Shown: positions 56,211 to 64,000 of the stretch, one piece after another
Layout: each line of letters begins with the position of its first letter
Position numbering within the stretch: position 1 is the stretch's first letter
Source: Actinomycetospora sp. TBRC 11914
Lineage (GTDB): Bacteria > Actinomycetota > Actinomycetes > Mycobacteriales > Pseudonocardiaceae
Direction of reading: 5' to 3'
Assembly: GCF_012933465.1 (NCBI RefSeq)
Contig: NZ_JABBND010000021.1
Location: 62,001 to 126,000 of the forward strand
Length of the DNA: 64,000 nucleotides
Notes under the pieces: model-generated
Told to the model about the DNA's origin: nothing
Database searches by the model: none
What the model saw: only the letters and a program-made list of their open reading frames with translations
Translations under genes and position numbers: made by a program

Positions 56211-57782
56211 TCAGCTCGCCAGGGCGTCCCGCAGGTCGGCGAACAGGCCGGTGCGCGACTCGGAGCCCAGGCGCTGGCGCATCCGCCCCACGTGGTGCTC
56301 GACCGTCTTCGCGCTGATGAAGAGCCGGTCGCCGATCTCGCGATAGGTCATGCCGTCGAGCAGGAGCTCGGCGACCTCCCGCTCGCGCTCGGAGAGCACG
56401 GCGGGTCGCGACGGCGGGCGTGGCCCGGTCTCGGGGGCCGCGGGCTCGGGCACCGTCGGCGTGGCCGCCGGGGTGGGGTCCTCCGCCGACGACGGGCCCG
56501 CGAGCAGCCCGCGGGCGAGGCCGAGCATGGCCGAGAGGACCCGCTTGTCGGTCGTGCGGACCGCGGCCTCCTTGGCGAGGCGGGCACCGTCGTAGGCCAT
56601 GCCGGCGCCGGCGAGGGCGGTCGTCGCCGCGGTGACCTCGTCGAGGTCGACCTCGCCGGCGAGCACGTGCAGCCACACCCGCGCGGCCCGGGCGAGGACG
56701 GTCGCGAGGGAGCCGGCCTGCGCGGCCGGGTCGGAGGCGGCGTCCGCGAGGTGGGCGGCGTGGCGCTGGGCGGCCGGGGGATCGTCGGCGGCGACCGCGG
56801 CGAGGAACGCGCACCAGTCCCAGGGCGCGGCCCAGAGGACCGGGCGGTCGAGGGCGGCGAGCAGTTCGTCGACCGACTCCGCGTGCGGGGCGAGCCAGGT
56901 CTGCTGCCCGAGCCGGCCGGCGACGACGACGAGCTCACCGATCGCGAGCAGCGACCACAGGTCCACCGCGTGGTGCAGGACGGCCTCGCGGGCCCGGGTC
57001 CAGAGCGCGAGCAGGCCGCGGGTGTCCCCGGCGCGGCGCACGAGGCCCGCCTCGAGGGCGACGGCGACGAGCTCGTCGCGGGCGTGGACCGGCTCGGGGC
57101 GGGCCGCGGCGGTCTCGAGCCCGGCGTGGGCGGCGCCGAGGTCGCCGCCCGCCATGTCGGCCCACGCGCGCAGGAGCAGGTGGCGACGACGATGGGGCGC
57201 GCCGCCGAGATCGGCGGCGACGGCGCGGTCGGTCAGGGAGCGCGCCAGGTCGGGCTCGCCGCGGTGCAGGGCGACGAGGGCGCCCAGGGCGGCGGGGGAG
57301 TCGTCGAGCAGCACCGCCCCGCCGCGGCACTCGAGGACCGCCGCGGCGCGGGTGAGCTCGGAGAGCGCGGCGGCCGAACCGCCCGGGCGGACGCTCGCGG
57401 TCACCGCGCGCCCGACGAGGCCCTCGGCGCCCGCGCGCAGGGTCGGCGGTGCGGGCCGGCCCGCGGCCGACGCGGGCTCGACGGGCGCCCGCCCGGTGCC
57501 GACCAGCGCGACGGCGGCCGCCGGCGAGGCCGAGCCCGGGACGGCGGCGGCGACCCAGGCGTGCAGGTCGGCGGCGTCGGCGAGCAGGCCGCGGTGGGCG
57601 TGGACGGCGGCGAGCACGTGGGCCGCGCGGGCGAGTCGGCACGGCTCGGCGTCCGGCTCGGCGAGGACGGCGTCGGCGCAGCGCGCGGCCTCCACCAGCT
57701 CGCCGGCCACCACGGCCCGCTCGGCCTCGTCGACCAGGTCGAGGTCGGCGTCGAGCGTCCGGTGCTCGTCGAGCACGGTCAT
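56211..57782 (-). CDS. LuxR-type regulator of the Ini-like locus
   Basis: A 523-residue protein. Residues 1-400 are Ala/Leu-rich and helical, like a TPR-type sensor region, with no Walker motifs. A disordered PT-rich linker (about 415-455) leads to a C-terminal LuxR/GerE HTH (LSEREREVAELLLDGMTYRE, IGDRLFISAKTVEHHVGRMR). Its ATG overlaps the Hsp70 stop (TCAT at 57779-57782). Position suggests it regulates the Hsp70/IniB/dynamin cluster, in the way IniR sits by iniBAC in mycobacteria; this is inference. Confidence 0.85.
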   Translation of the reverse strand: MTVLDEHRTLDADLDLVDEAERAVVAGELVEAARCADAVLAEPDAEPCRLARAAHVLAAVHAHRGLLADAADLHAWVAAAVPGSASPAAAVALVGTGRAPVEPASAAGRPAPPTLRAGAEGLVGRAVTASVRPGGSAAALSELTRAAAVLECRGGAVLLDDSPAALGALVALHRGEPDLARSLTDRAVAADLGGAPHRRRHLLLRAWADMAGGDLGAAHAGLETAAARPEPVHARDELVAVALEAGLVRRAGDTRGLLALWTRAREAVLHHAVDLWSLLAIGELVVVAGRLGQQTWLAPHAESVDELLAALDRPVLWAAPWDWCAFLAAVAADDPPAAQRHAAHLADAASDPAAQAGSLATVLARAARVWLHVLAGEVDLDEVTAATTALAGAGMAYDGARLAKEAAVRTTDKRVLSAMLGLARGLLAGPSSAEDPTPAATPTVPEPAAPETGPRPPSRPAVLSEREREVAELLLDGMTYREIGDRLFISAKTVEHHVGRMRQRLGSESRTGLFADLRDALAS

Positions 57783-59995
57783 ACCGTCGGGCCCGGAGCG
57801 GCCGCGCCGGCGGCCGGGGCCGTGCCCCCGGTGGACGGTGTCCCGGCCGGCGGGTTCGCCGTGGACGACGGCGGGGTCGACGAGGGCGGCGTCTGCGACT
57901 TGCCCTCGTTCGGGTCGGTCGTGGTGGTGCCGGGGGTGGTCGTCCCGCCCGTCGTGGCCGGCGGGGTCGTCGCGGGCTTCTGGGCGACCGGCACGGCGGC
58001 CGGGGCGGGTGCGGCCGCGACCGGCGCGGCGGGCCGCGGGGCCGTCACCGGCGAGGCGGGCCGGGCGACCCGCGACGCGGGGGCGCGGGTCGCGGCAGGG
58101 GAGGTGCTGTCCGCGGTGGTCGTCCCGGAGGAGGCGTCGGTGGCCGCGGGGAGGGTGCCGGCCGGGAGGGTTCCGGCGTCGGCGGTGACGGGCCGGGCCG
58201 GGGCGGGGGCGCCCGGCGTCGGGGCGGCCACCGTCGCGCTCGACGTGCTGGTGTTGTCGATCATCGGCACGGTCACGGCGACCGCCCCGCCGACCACCAG
58301 CACCGCCGCGGCCCCGGCGCCGAGCGCGATCCGGCGCCGGCGGGTGTCGGGCGTGCCCGGAGGCTCCAGCGGACGCTCGGCGGGGGCGGCGGAGAACGCG
58401 GTCGGGCGTGCCGGGGGGACGGGGGACGCGATCGGGGCGGTCACCGGCTCGACGGCGCCGTGGGCGGTGCGGAGGTCGAGGCGGACCGGCGTCGTCATGG
58501 GGTCGGCCGGGTCGGCGGCGCGGGCGTGCGCGAGCAGGGCCGCCTCGCGGCCGATCAGCTCCGTGCGCGGCTCGTCGTCGCCGGGCACGCCCGGGTACGG
58601 GACCGCCGCGAACGGGCCGGAGCCCGGCGTCGGGAACGGCACCGAGGCCGGCGTCGGGAAGCCGCCCGTGCCCGGCGTCGGGAAGCCGCCCGTGCCCGGC
58701 GTCGGGAAGCCGCCCGTGCCCGGCGTCGGGAAGCCGCCCGTGCGCGGCCGCGGGAAGCCGCCCGTGCCCGGCGTCGGGAAGGGGCCGGAGAGCGGGCCGG
58801 CGGGGCGGATCGCGCCGCTCGCCGCGGCGGCGGCCCAGGTGGCGCCGCGGGCGACGACGGTGGTCGGGTCCGGGTCGACCGCGACAGGGCGGCCGAGCTC
58901 GGCGGAGAGCATGCGCGCGACGAGCGGGATGCGGGACGAGCCGCCGACGAGCAGCACGCCGTCGAGGTCACGGGCCGCGACGCGGGCCGAGTCGAGCACC
59001 TCGCCGAGCACGTCGACGGTCTGGCGCAGCGCCGGCTCGATCATCTCCTCGAACTCCCCGCGGGTGATGCGCACCCGGGTGGTGACGTTCGGCAGGCGCA
59101 CGTCGACGACGGCCTCGGTGTCGACCGAGAGCGTCTCCTTCGCCGCGACGCAGGCCCGCCGGAGGCCGGCGACGGCGCGGACGGTGTCGGGGTCGGCCGG
59201 GTCGAGCGCGGCGACGGCGCCGCCGAGCTCGGAGCAGACGTGCCAGAAGAGGGCCTCGTCGAAGTCGATGCCGCCCAGGGCCTCGAGCCCCTGGCCCCGG
59301 CCGAGGACCTTCAGCCCGACCGGATAGGACGGGGACGCTGCGACCCCATGGACCACGGCGGCGTCGAAGGTGCCGCCCCCCAGGTCGTAGACGGCGACGG
59401 TGCGGCCGAGCGGCAGCCGGCCGGCGGCGGCGTGGGCGGCCGCGGCGGCCTCGGGCTCGGTGAGCAGGACGACGTCGTGCAGACCGACCTCGGCGAGGGC
59501 CTCGGTGAACACCCGGCGGCGGTACGCACCCCACCCGGCGGGGTGCGCGACGGCGAGGCGGCGCGGCTCGGCGCCGTGGGTCTCGGCGACGCGGTCGGCG
59601 GTCCAGCGGACCATCTCGGCGGCCACGCCGTCGGCGGAGAAGCTCTCGCCGCCGACGACGATCGGGGTGTCGTCGCCGAGGCGGCGCTTGAACTCGCGGA
59701 CCACGCGCTGCGGGGCGGAGGGAGCGCGCTCCTCGGCGTCGGCGCCGACGCGCAGCGCCCCGTCGTCGTCGACGAGCAGGACCGAGGGCACCTGGACGGT
59801 GCCGTGCTCGAGACCGACGACCCGCACCCCGGACTCGGGGGCCCCGGGGCGGGGCTCGCAGCGGACGGCGGCCGCGGTGAAGGTGGTGCCGAGGTCGATC
59901 CCCAGGTCGTAGGGGGTGCCGACGACGGCGTCCCCGTGCTGCGGCGCGGGCGGCCACGGCGCCCATCCCTGGTGCGGTCCCGGCATCTGCTGCAC
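57779..59995 (-). CDS. Membrane-anchored Hsp70-like protein
   Basis: A 738-residue protein from GTG 59995 (GGGGGAG upstream). Residues ~25-400 are an Hsp70/actin-type ATPase: phosphate 1 DLGIDLGTTFTAAAVR, connect motif, phosphate 2 VAVYDLGGGTFDAAVV, and adenosine motif DGVLLVGGSSRIPLVARML. The peptide-binding domain is replaced by a FPTPGTGG repeat region (~400-460), a transmembrane helix (IALGAGAAAVLVVGGAVAVT, ~562-582) and a long Pro/Thr/Ala-rich outer tail. Divergent from the iniB-like gene; coupled to the LuxR gene. Confidence 0.9.
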   Translation of the reverse strand: MQQMPGPHQGWAPWPPAPQHGDAVVGTPYDLGIDLGTTFTAAAVRCEPRPGAPESGVRVVGLEHGTVQVPSVLLVDDDGALRVGADAEERAPSAPQRVVREFKRRLGDDTPIVVGGESFSADGVAAEMVRWTADRVAETHGAEPRRLAVAHPAGWGAYRRRVFTEALAEVGLHDVVLLTEPEAAAAAHAAAGRLPLGRTVAVYDLGGGTFDAAVVHGVAASPSYPVGLKVLGRGQGLEALGGIDFDEALFWHVCSELGGAVAALDPADPDTVRAVAGLRRACVAAKETLSVDTEAVVDVRLPNVTTRVRITRGEFEEMIEPALRQTVDVLGEVLDSARVAARDLDGVLLVGGSSRIPLVARMLSAELGRPVAVDPDPTTVVARGATWAAAAASGAIRPAGPLSGPFPTPGTGGFPRPRTGGFPTPGTGGFPTPGTGGFPTPGTGGFPTPASVPFPTPGSGPFAAVPYPGVPGDDEPRTELIGREAALLAHARAADPADPMTTPVRLDLRTAHGAVEPVTAPIASPVPPARPTAFSAAPAERPLEPPGTPDTRRRRIALGAGAAAVLVVGGAVAVTVPMIDNTSTSSATVAAPTPGAPAPARPVTADAGTLPAGTLPAATDASSGTTTADSTSPAATRAPASRVARPASPVTAPRPAAPVAAAPAPAAVPVAQKPATTPPATTGGTTTPGTTTTDPNEGKSQTPPSSTPPSSTANPPAGTPSTGGTAPAAGAAAPGPTV
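58629..58790. repeat. 24-bp tandem repeats in the Hsp70 gene
   Basis: A unit reading GTGCCCGGCGTCGGGAAGCC on the plus strand recurs every 24 bp and encodes the minus-strand peptide repeat FPTPGTGG, with one variant FPRPRTGG. Units are nearly identical, so copy number may vary without frame change. Confidence 0.8.
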
Positions 59996-60359
59996 TCCCA
60001 GCTCCCCCGTCCTGGGCGCCCCGGGGGACACCCTGCAACCGCTCCCGGCGCCCCCTCGCCCGAGGCGGCGCACGTCGCTGTTCCGTGGTCATCATCGACC
60101 CCTCGGAGAGCGTCGTTACACAGTTGTAGCTCGTTCGAGTGGCGACATCGCACGGGTCGGGGAGTACTGGCACCGTCCGTGACAGCCGGCCCCGGGGGTC
60201 GGTGCCGGGGGTGGCCCCGAACCCCCTAGGGGCCCCGGACGCGAACCCGGAGTGAGCCCCGATGGCCGGCCGGCCCCCGGGCGGCACGGTGGTGACCACG
60301 CCGCCCCGGCAGCACCGCCGAGGGCGCCACGGACACCGCGATCACCGGGGGCACACGCC
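59996..60359. promoter_or_regulatory. Divergent promoter region of the Ini-like locus
   Basis: About 364 bp between the Hsp70 and iniB-like starts, without a gene. The least G+C-rich part (about 60110-60150, TTACACAGTTGTAGC) is where promoters are most likely. A GGCCCC...GGGGCC inverted repeat with CCCCTAGGGG lies near 60213-60234. Confidence 0.5.
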
Positions 60360-61316
60360 ATGAGCGAGCACAAGACGCTGCTGCAGTTCCTGCTGGACCT
60401 GCTGAACGACAAGGAGGCGCTGGCCGACTTCCAGCGCGACCCGCAGGGCGCCCTGCACGCCGCGGGCCTGCAGAACGTCTGCGTCGACGACATCAAGGAC
60501 CTCATGCCGGTGGTCCTCGAGAAGGTCGACCCGCAGAAGTGCGCGCAGTACGAGGACGACTGCGACCACGGTCGCGACCACGACCGCGACCACGATGCGC
60601 CGCACCACCACGGCGACCACCACCACGACGGCGGGCACGACGACGACCACCGGTGGCACGACCACGACAACGAGATCGACAAGGTCGTCACGCACCTCAA
60701 CTACGTGACGAACAACTACTCGTTCGACTCCCACGACACGATCTACAACACCAACAACATCACCAAGATCTGGGCCGACCACGGCGCGGACGTCGAGGTG
60801 CACAACGACACCCACAACGTGGGCGCGGGCGGCGTGAGCATCGAGGGCGACAACAACGCCCCGGTCGCGACCGGCGGGCACAACCAGATCGGCAACGGCA
60901 ACGAGCAGTCCGGCGACGGCTCGACGACCGCCTTCGGCTCGGGCAACGCGACCTCGCTCGACCACGTCGGCACCGGCCAGGGCGGCGTCATCAGCACCGG
61001 CTCCGGCACGGTGAACAGCTCGAACGCCTTCGGTCACGGCAACCAGGTCTCCGGCGCCAACGGGACCAACACCGACTCCCACGCCGAGACGAACTCGCAC
61101 AACGCGACCGACAACCACGCGATCACCGACTCGCAGAACCACACGTCGACCGACTCGCACGACACCGACAACTCGGACCACTCGACCGACAACTCGATCG
61201 ACACCGACACGTCGCACAGCGGGAACACGTTCTCCCACGACGACAACTCGGTCGACAACTCCACCAGCGCCGACCACGGCGGCCACGTCGACAGCCACCT
61301 CTTCCCGGTGGCCTGA
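60360..61316 (+). CDS. IniB N-terminal domain protein
   Basis: A 318-residue protein from ATG 60360 (GGGGG upstream). Residues 1-50 (LLQFLLDLLNDKEALADFQR, DPQGALHAAGLQNVCVDDIK) match the IniB N-terminal domain. The rest is strongly hydrophilic: a His/Asp-rich segment (~62-105), a beta-helix-like region rich in G/N (~110-240), then a long stretch of His, Asp, Asn, Ser and Thr (~245-300). No signal peptide. In mycobacteria IniB accompanies the dynamin-like IniA/IniC under cell-wall stress. First plus-strand gene of the locus. Confidence 0.8.
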   Translation: MSEHKTLLQFLLDLLNDKEALADFQRDPQGALHAAGLQNVCVDDIKDLMPVVLEKVDPQKCAQYEDDCDHGRDHDRDHDAPHHHGDHHHDGGHDDDHRWHDHDNEIDKVVTHLNYVTNNYSFDSHDTIYNTNNITKIWADHGADVEVHNDTHNVGAGGVSIEGDNNAPVATGGHNQIGNGNEQSGDGSTTAFGSGNATSLDHVGTGQGGVISTGSGTVNSSNAFGHGNQVSGANGTNTDSHAETNSHNATDNHAITDSQNHTSTDSHDTDNSDHSTDNSIDTDTSHSGNTFSHDDNSVDNSTSADHGGHVDSHLFPVA

Positions 61317-61445
61317 GGTCCTCCGGCCGGCGCGCGGGTCACGGCCGCGTAACGTCGGCCGGGTGACGACACAGCCGGGGCACGGCGCGGACGCGCCGTG
61401 CCCCGGCTGTCGTCGTCGAGGGGGCTTCGAGCAGGGGGACCACGC

Positions 61446-63344
61446 ATGACCGACCAGCCGACCGGCGCCGAGCTCACCGAGCTCGTCGCCCTGGCCCGCC
61501 GGGCGGCGACCGCCTACGACCGACCGGATCTGGAGCGTCGGCTCGCCGTCGTGGCCCGGGCCGTCGAGGACGACCGGGCCCGCGTGCTCGTCGTCGGGGA
61601 GTTCAAGGCGGGCAAGACCGAGCTGGTGAACGCGCTGCTGGGCGGCCGGGCGCTGCCGACGGACGCGCACCGGGCCACGACGGTGCCGACGGTGTGCGGG
61701 CACGGCGAGCAGGCCGGGGTCGTGCTCGTCCGCGGGGTCGAGAGCCCGGAGGGGTCGGGCCCGAGCGTGGAGCACCAGTCGATCTCGCCGGGTGCGCTCG
61801 CCGAGCACGTCACCGAGAACGGCAACCCGGACAACCGGGCCGGCTGGTCGCACGCCGAGGCGACGCTGCCGCGCCCGGTCCTCGAGGGCCTGCGGCTGGT
61901 CGACACCCCGGGAGCGGGCGGGCTCGCGTCGCCGGCGGCGGTGTCGACGATGGCCGAGCTGCCCGGGGCGGACGCCGTCCTCGTCGTCGCCGACGCCGGC
62001 CGGGAGCTCACCGCGCCGGAGCTCGCGCTGGTCCGCACCGCCGCGGCGGTGAGCCCGGCGGTCGTCGTCGTGCTGACCCGCACCGACCTGCACCCGCACT
62101 GGCGGCGCATCGCCGACATCGACCGCGGCCACCTGGACCGGACCGGGCACGACGCGCTCCGCGCCGTCCGGGTGCTCCCGACGTCGGCCGCGCTCGCGCT
62201 GCACGCCGCCGAGGACGGCGACCTGCCGCCGGAGACGGCCCGGGCCCTCGCCGAGGAGTCCGGCGTCGAGGAGCTACGCCACCTGCTCTCGGAGGTCGCG
62301 CAGCGGCGGCAGGACCGCCGGGTGCGGCTGGCGACCGACGAGGTGCTCGTGGCCTGCGAGCAGTTCGCGACGACCTTCCGCGCCGAGCGCGACGCCCTGG
62401 CCGACCCGGCCCGCGCCCAGCGGATCGCCGCCGAGGTCGAGCGCGCCCGGAACCGCGCCGCGGGCCTGCGCGACCGGGCCGCCCGCTGGCAGCAGACCCT
62501 CAACGACGGCGTCGCCGACCTCGTCTCCGACATCGAGTACGACCTGCGCGACCGGCTCCGCGCGGTGATCACCGACGCCGAGGCCGCGCTCGACGACACC
62601 GATCCCGGCAAGACGTGGGAGCAGTTCGCGCCGTGGCTGCACCAGCAGGTCTCGGCCGGGGTGTCGACGAACGTGGTGTGGGCCGAGGAGCGGACCCGCT
62701 GGCTCGCCGAGAAGGTCGCGACCCACTTCGCCGAGGACGGCGAGGGCGTGCTGCCGCCGGTCACCGTCGGGGCGTCGCCGGACGGTGCGGGGCTCGCGGC
62801 CGACCCGGTCGCGATGCTCGCCGCGCCCGACCACGAGAAGTTCGGGGTCGCGCAGTCGCTCATGATCGGGATGCGCGGGTCCTACGGAGGCGTGCTGATG
62901 ATCGGCATGCTGACGACCATCGCGGGCATGGCGCTGCTCAACCCGTTCTCGGTGGGCGCCGGGCTGCTGCTGGGGTCGAAGACGCTCGTCGACGAGCGGA
63001 AACGGGCGCTGCGACGGCGGCAGGCCGAGGCCAAGCAGGCGGTGCGCCGCCACGTCGACGACGTCATCTTCCAGGCCGGCAAGAACTCCCGGGACATGCT
63101 CCGCGAGGTCCAGCGAACCCTCCGCGACCACTTCACGACGACGGCCGAGGAGCTCGAGCGCTCCCTGTCCGCGACCGCCGACGCGGCCCGCGCGGTCGAG
63201 GCCGACGGCGCGAAGCGCGCGGCGCGGCTGGCCGACGTCGAGGCCGAGCTCGAGCGCGTGGCGGCCCTCGCCGAGCGGGCGCGCCGCGAACGCGCCCGGC
63301 GCTCGCCGTCGTCGTCGCGCCCGTCGCGGCTGGTCGGGGCGTGA
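61446..63344 (+). CDS. Dynamin-like GTPase (IniA-like)
   Basis: A 632-residue protein from ATG 61446. GTPase motifs: G1 GEFKAGKTEL (51-60), switch Thr in HRATTVPTV (~75), G3 DTPGAGG (~152-158) and G4 TRTD (~210). A helical stalk with long coiled coils follows, containing a hydrophobic paddle (GGVLMIGMLTTIAGMALLNP, ~480-500), then basic coiled coil to the C-terminus. This is the bacterial dynamin layout of mycobacterial IniA, which remodels membranes. GTGA overlap with the next GTPase. Confidence 0.92.
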   Translation: MTDQPTGAELTELVALARRAATAYDRPDLERRLAVVARAVEDDRARVLVVGEFKAGKTELVNALLGGRALPTDAHRATTVPTVCGHGEQAGVVLVRGVESPEGSGPSVEHQSISPGALAEHVTENGNPDNRAGWSHAEATLPRPVLEGLRLVDTPGAGGLASPAAVSTMAELPGADAVLVVADAGRELTAPELALVRTAAAVSPAVVVVLTRTDLHPHWRRIADIDRGHLDRTGHDALRAVRVLPTSAALALHAAEDGDLPPETARALAEESGVEELRHLLSEVAQRRQDRRVRLATDEVLVACEQFATTFRAERDALADPARAQRIAAEVERARNRAAGLRDRAARWQQTLNDGVADLVSDIEYDLRDRLRAVITDAEAALDDTDPGKTWEQFAPWLHQQVSAGVSTNVVWAEERTRWLAEKVATHFAEDGEGVLPPVTVGASPDGAGLAADPVAMLAAPDHEKFGVAQSLMIGMRGSYGGVLMIGMLTTIAGMALLNPFSVGAGLLLGSKTLVDERKRALRRRQAEAKQAVRRHVDDVIFQAGKNSRDMLREVQRTLRDHFTTTAEELERSLSATADAARAVEADGAKRAARLADVEAELERVAALAERARRERARRSPSSSRPSRLVGA

Positions 63345-64000
63345 CCGCGCCCGATCCCAGCGGGCTCGTCGGCGCGGCCCGCCACGTCGTCGACGGCGCG
63401 CTGCGGCTCTACGGCACCGGGCCCGCCGACCCGCCGACGGCGTGGGCCCGCGCGGTGCTGCACGACGCCCGGGCCCGGCTCGACGAGCCGCTGCGGGTCG
63501 CGCTGGCCGGGACGCTCAAGGCGGGGAAGTCGACGCTGCTCAACGCGCTGGTCGGGGAGCGGGTCGCGGCCACCGACGCGGGGGAGTGCACCCGCCTGGT
63601 GACCTGGTACCGCGACGCGCCCAGCGCCGCCGTCGTGCGGGAGGACGTCGACGGGCGTCGCGCGGCCGTCCCGTTCACCCGCGACGCCGAGGGCCTGCGG
63701 ATCGACCTCGGCGGGATCGGCGACCCGGGCCGCGTCGGACGGTTGTTGGTGGACTGGCCCTCGCGCGGGCTCGCGGAGGCGACCCTCGTGGACACCCCCG
63801 GGCTCGACTCGATCCGCGAGACGAACTCGCGGCGGACGCTGTCGTTCGTGACGCCCGACGACCGGCCTTCCGGGGCGGACGCCGTCGTCTACCTGATGCG
63901 GCACGCGCACCGCAACGACGTCGGGTTCCTCGAGGCGTTCGCCGACCTCGCCCAGGGCGGCGCCGGCGGGCTCGGCGCGGTGGGGGCGTCGGGGACGATC
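63341..64000 (+). CDS. Second dynamin-like GTPase (IniC-like), partial
   Basis: From GTG 63341, overlapping the previous stop; 220 codons are present and the gene continues beyond the window. G1 AGTLKAGKST (56-65), switch Thr in GECTRLVTWY (~86), G3 DTPGLD (~149) are intact; the G4 motif lies outside or at the edge. With the first GTPase it forms a tandem pair, as IniA/IniC and other bacterial dynamins that work as heterocomplexes. Confidence 0.88.
   Translation, partial: MTAPDPSGLVGAARHVVDGALRLYGTGPADPPTAWARAVLHDARARLDEPLRVALAGTLKAGKSTLLNALVGERVAATDAGECTRLVTWYRDAPSAAVVREDVDGRRAAVPFTRDAEGLRIDLGGIGDPGRVGRLLVDWPSRGLAEATLVDTPGLDSIRETNSRRTLSFVTPDDRPSGADAVVYLMRHAHRNDVGFLEAFADLAQGGAGGLGAVGASGTI

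Overview
The window is typical of a high-G+C actinomycete chromosome: codon third positions are mostly G or C, GTG starts are frequent, and many neighbouring genes overlap by 4 bp (GTGA or ATGA). SARP/AfsR, LuxR and HxlR regulators, an EspC/WXG100-type secretion substrate and an Ini-like dynamin cluster all point to Actinobacteria. Pseudonocardiaceae (Pseudonocardia or Actinomycetospora relatives) is my best guess; it is an inference, not shown.

Layout. 0-6 kb: 3' end of an NAD(P)-dependent oxidoreductase, a TetR/GNAT divergent pair, and a SARP-type ATPase regulator divergent from an alpha/beta hydrolase plus membrane protein. 6-11.4 kb: an accessory block with two paralogous copies of a two-gene cassette (small, in one copy exported, protein plus a two-repeat partner) and other toxin/immunity-like genes, some broken. 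11.5-24.4 kb: an island with a PLD-helicase-DUF3427 protein, low-G+C membrane-protein genes, several frameshifted genes, an orphan PD-(D/E)xK endonuclease, a ruined VapC, and three copies of a ~30-bp inverted repeat. 24.4-29.6 kb: small enzymes, then a WXG100-like/polymorphic toxin/immunity trio. 29.7-47 kb: ordinary core and accessory metabolism (amidase, VapBC, SCO6745 family, VOC proteins, methyltransferases, a HemK2-like/heme-oxygenase-like/CDGSH group, STAS, a DrrAB-type ABC exporter, DinB, HesB-like, Hsp20). 47-51 kb: a repeat and His-rich protein overlapping a phosphoribosyltransferase-AMMECR1-toroid fusion. 51-56 kb: MFS exporter with its TetR repressor, a 42-bp perfect palindrome, DMT transporter and L,D-transpeptidase. 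56-64 kb: an Ini-type locus of LuxR regulator, membrane-anchored Hsp70, IniB-like protein and two dynamin-like GTPases; the second GTPase runs off the end.

Working together. The best-supported functional units are the Ini-like envelope-stress/membrane-remodelling locus, the MFS-TetR exporter unit, the three-gene polymorphic toxin module, VapBC, the DrrAB-type exporter and the SARP-controlled hydrolase operon. The best candidates for undescribed biology are the duplicated secreted-protein/partner cassette, the repeat-protein plus PRTase-AMMECR1-toroid pair, and the repeated inverted-repeat sites in the defence island. Several genes between 8 and 24 kb carry indels in short repeats, so assembly error must be excluded before they are called pseudogenes.
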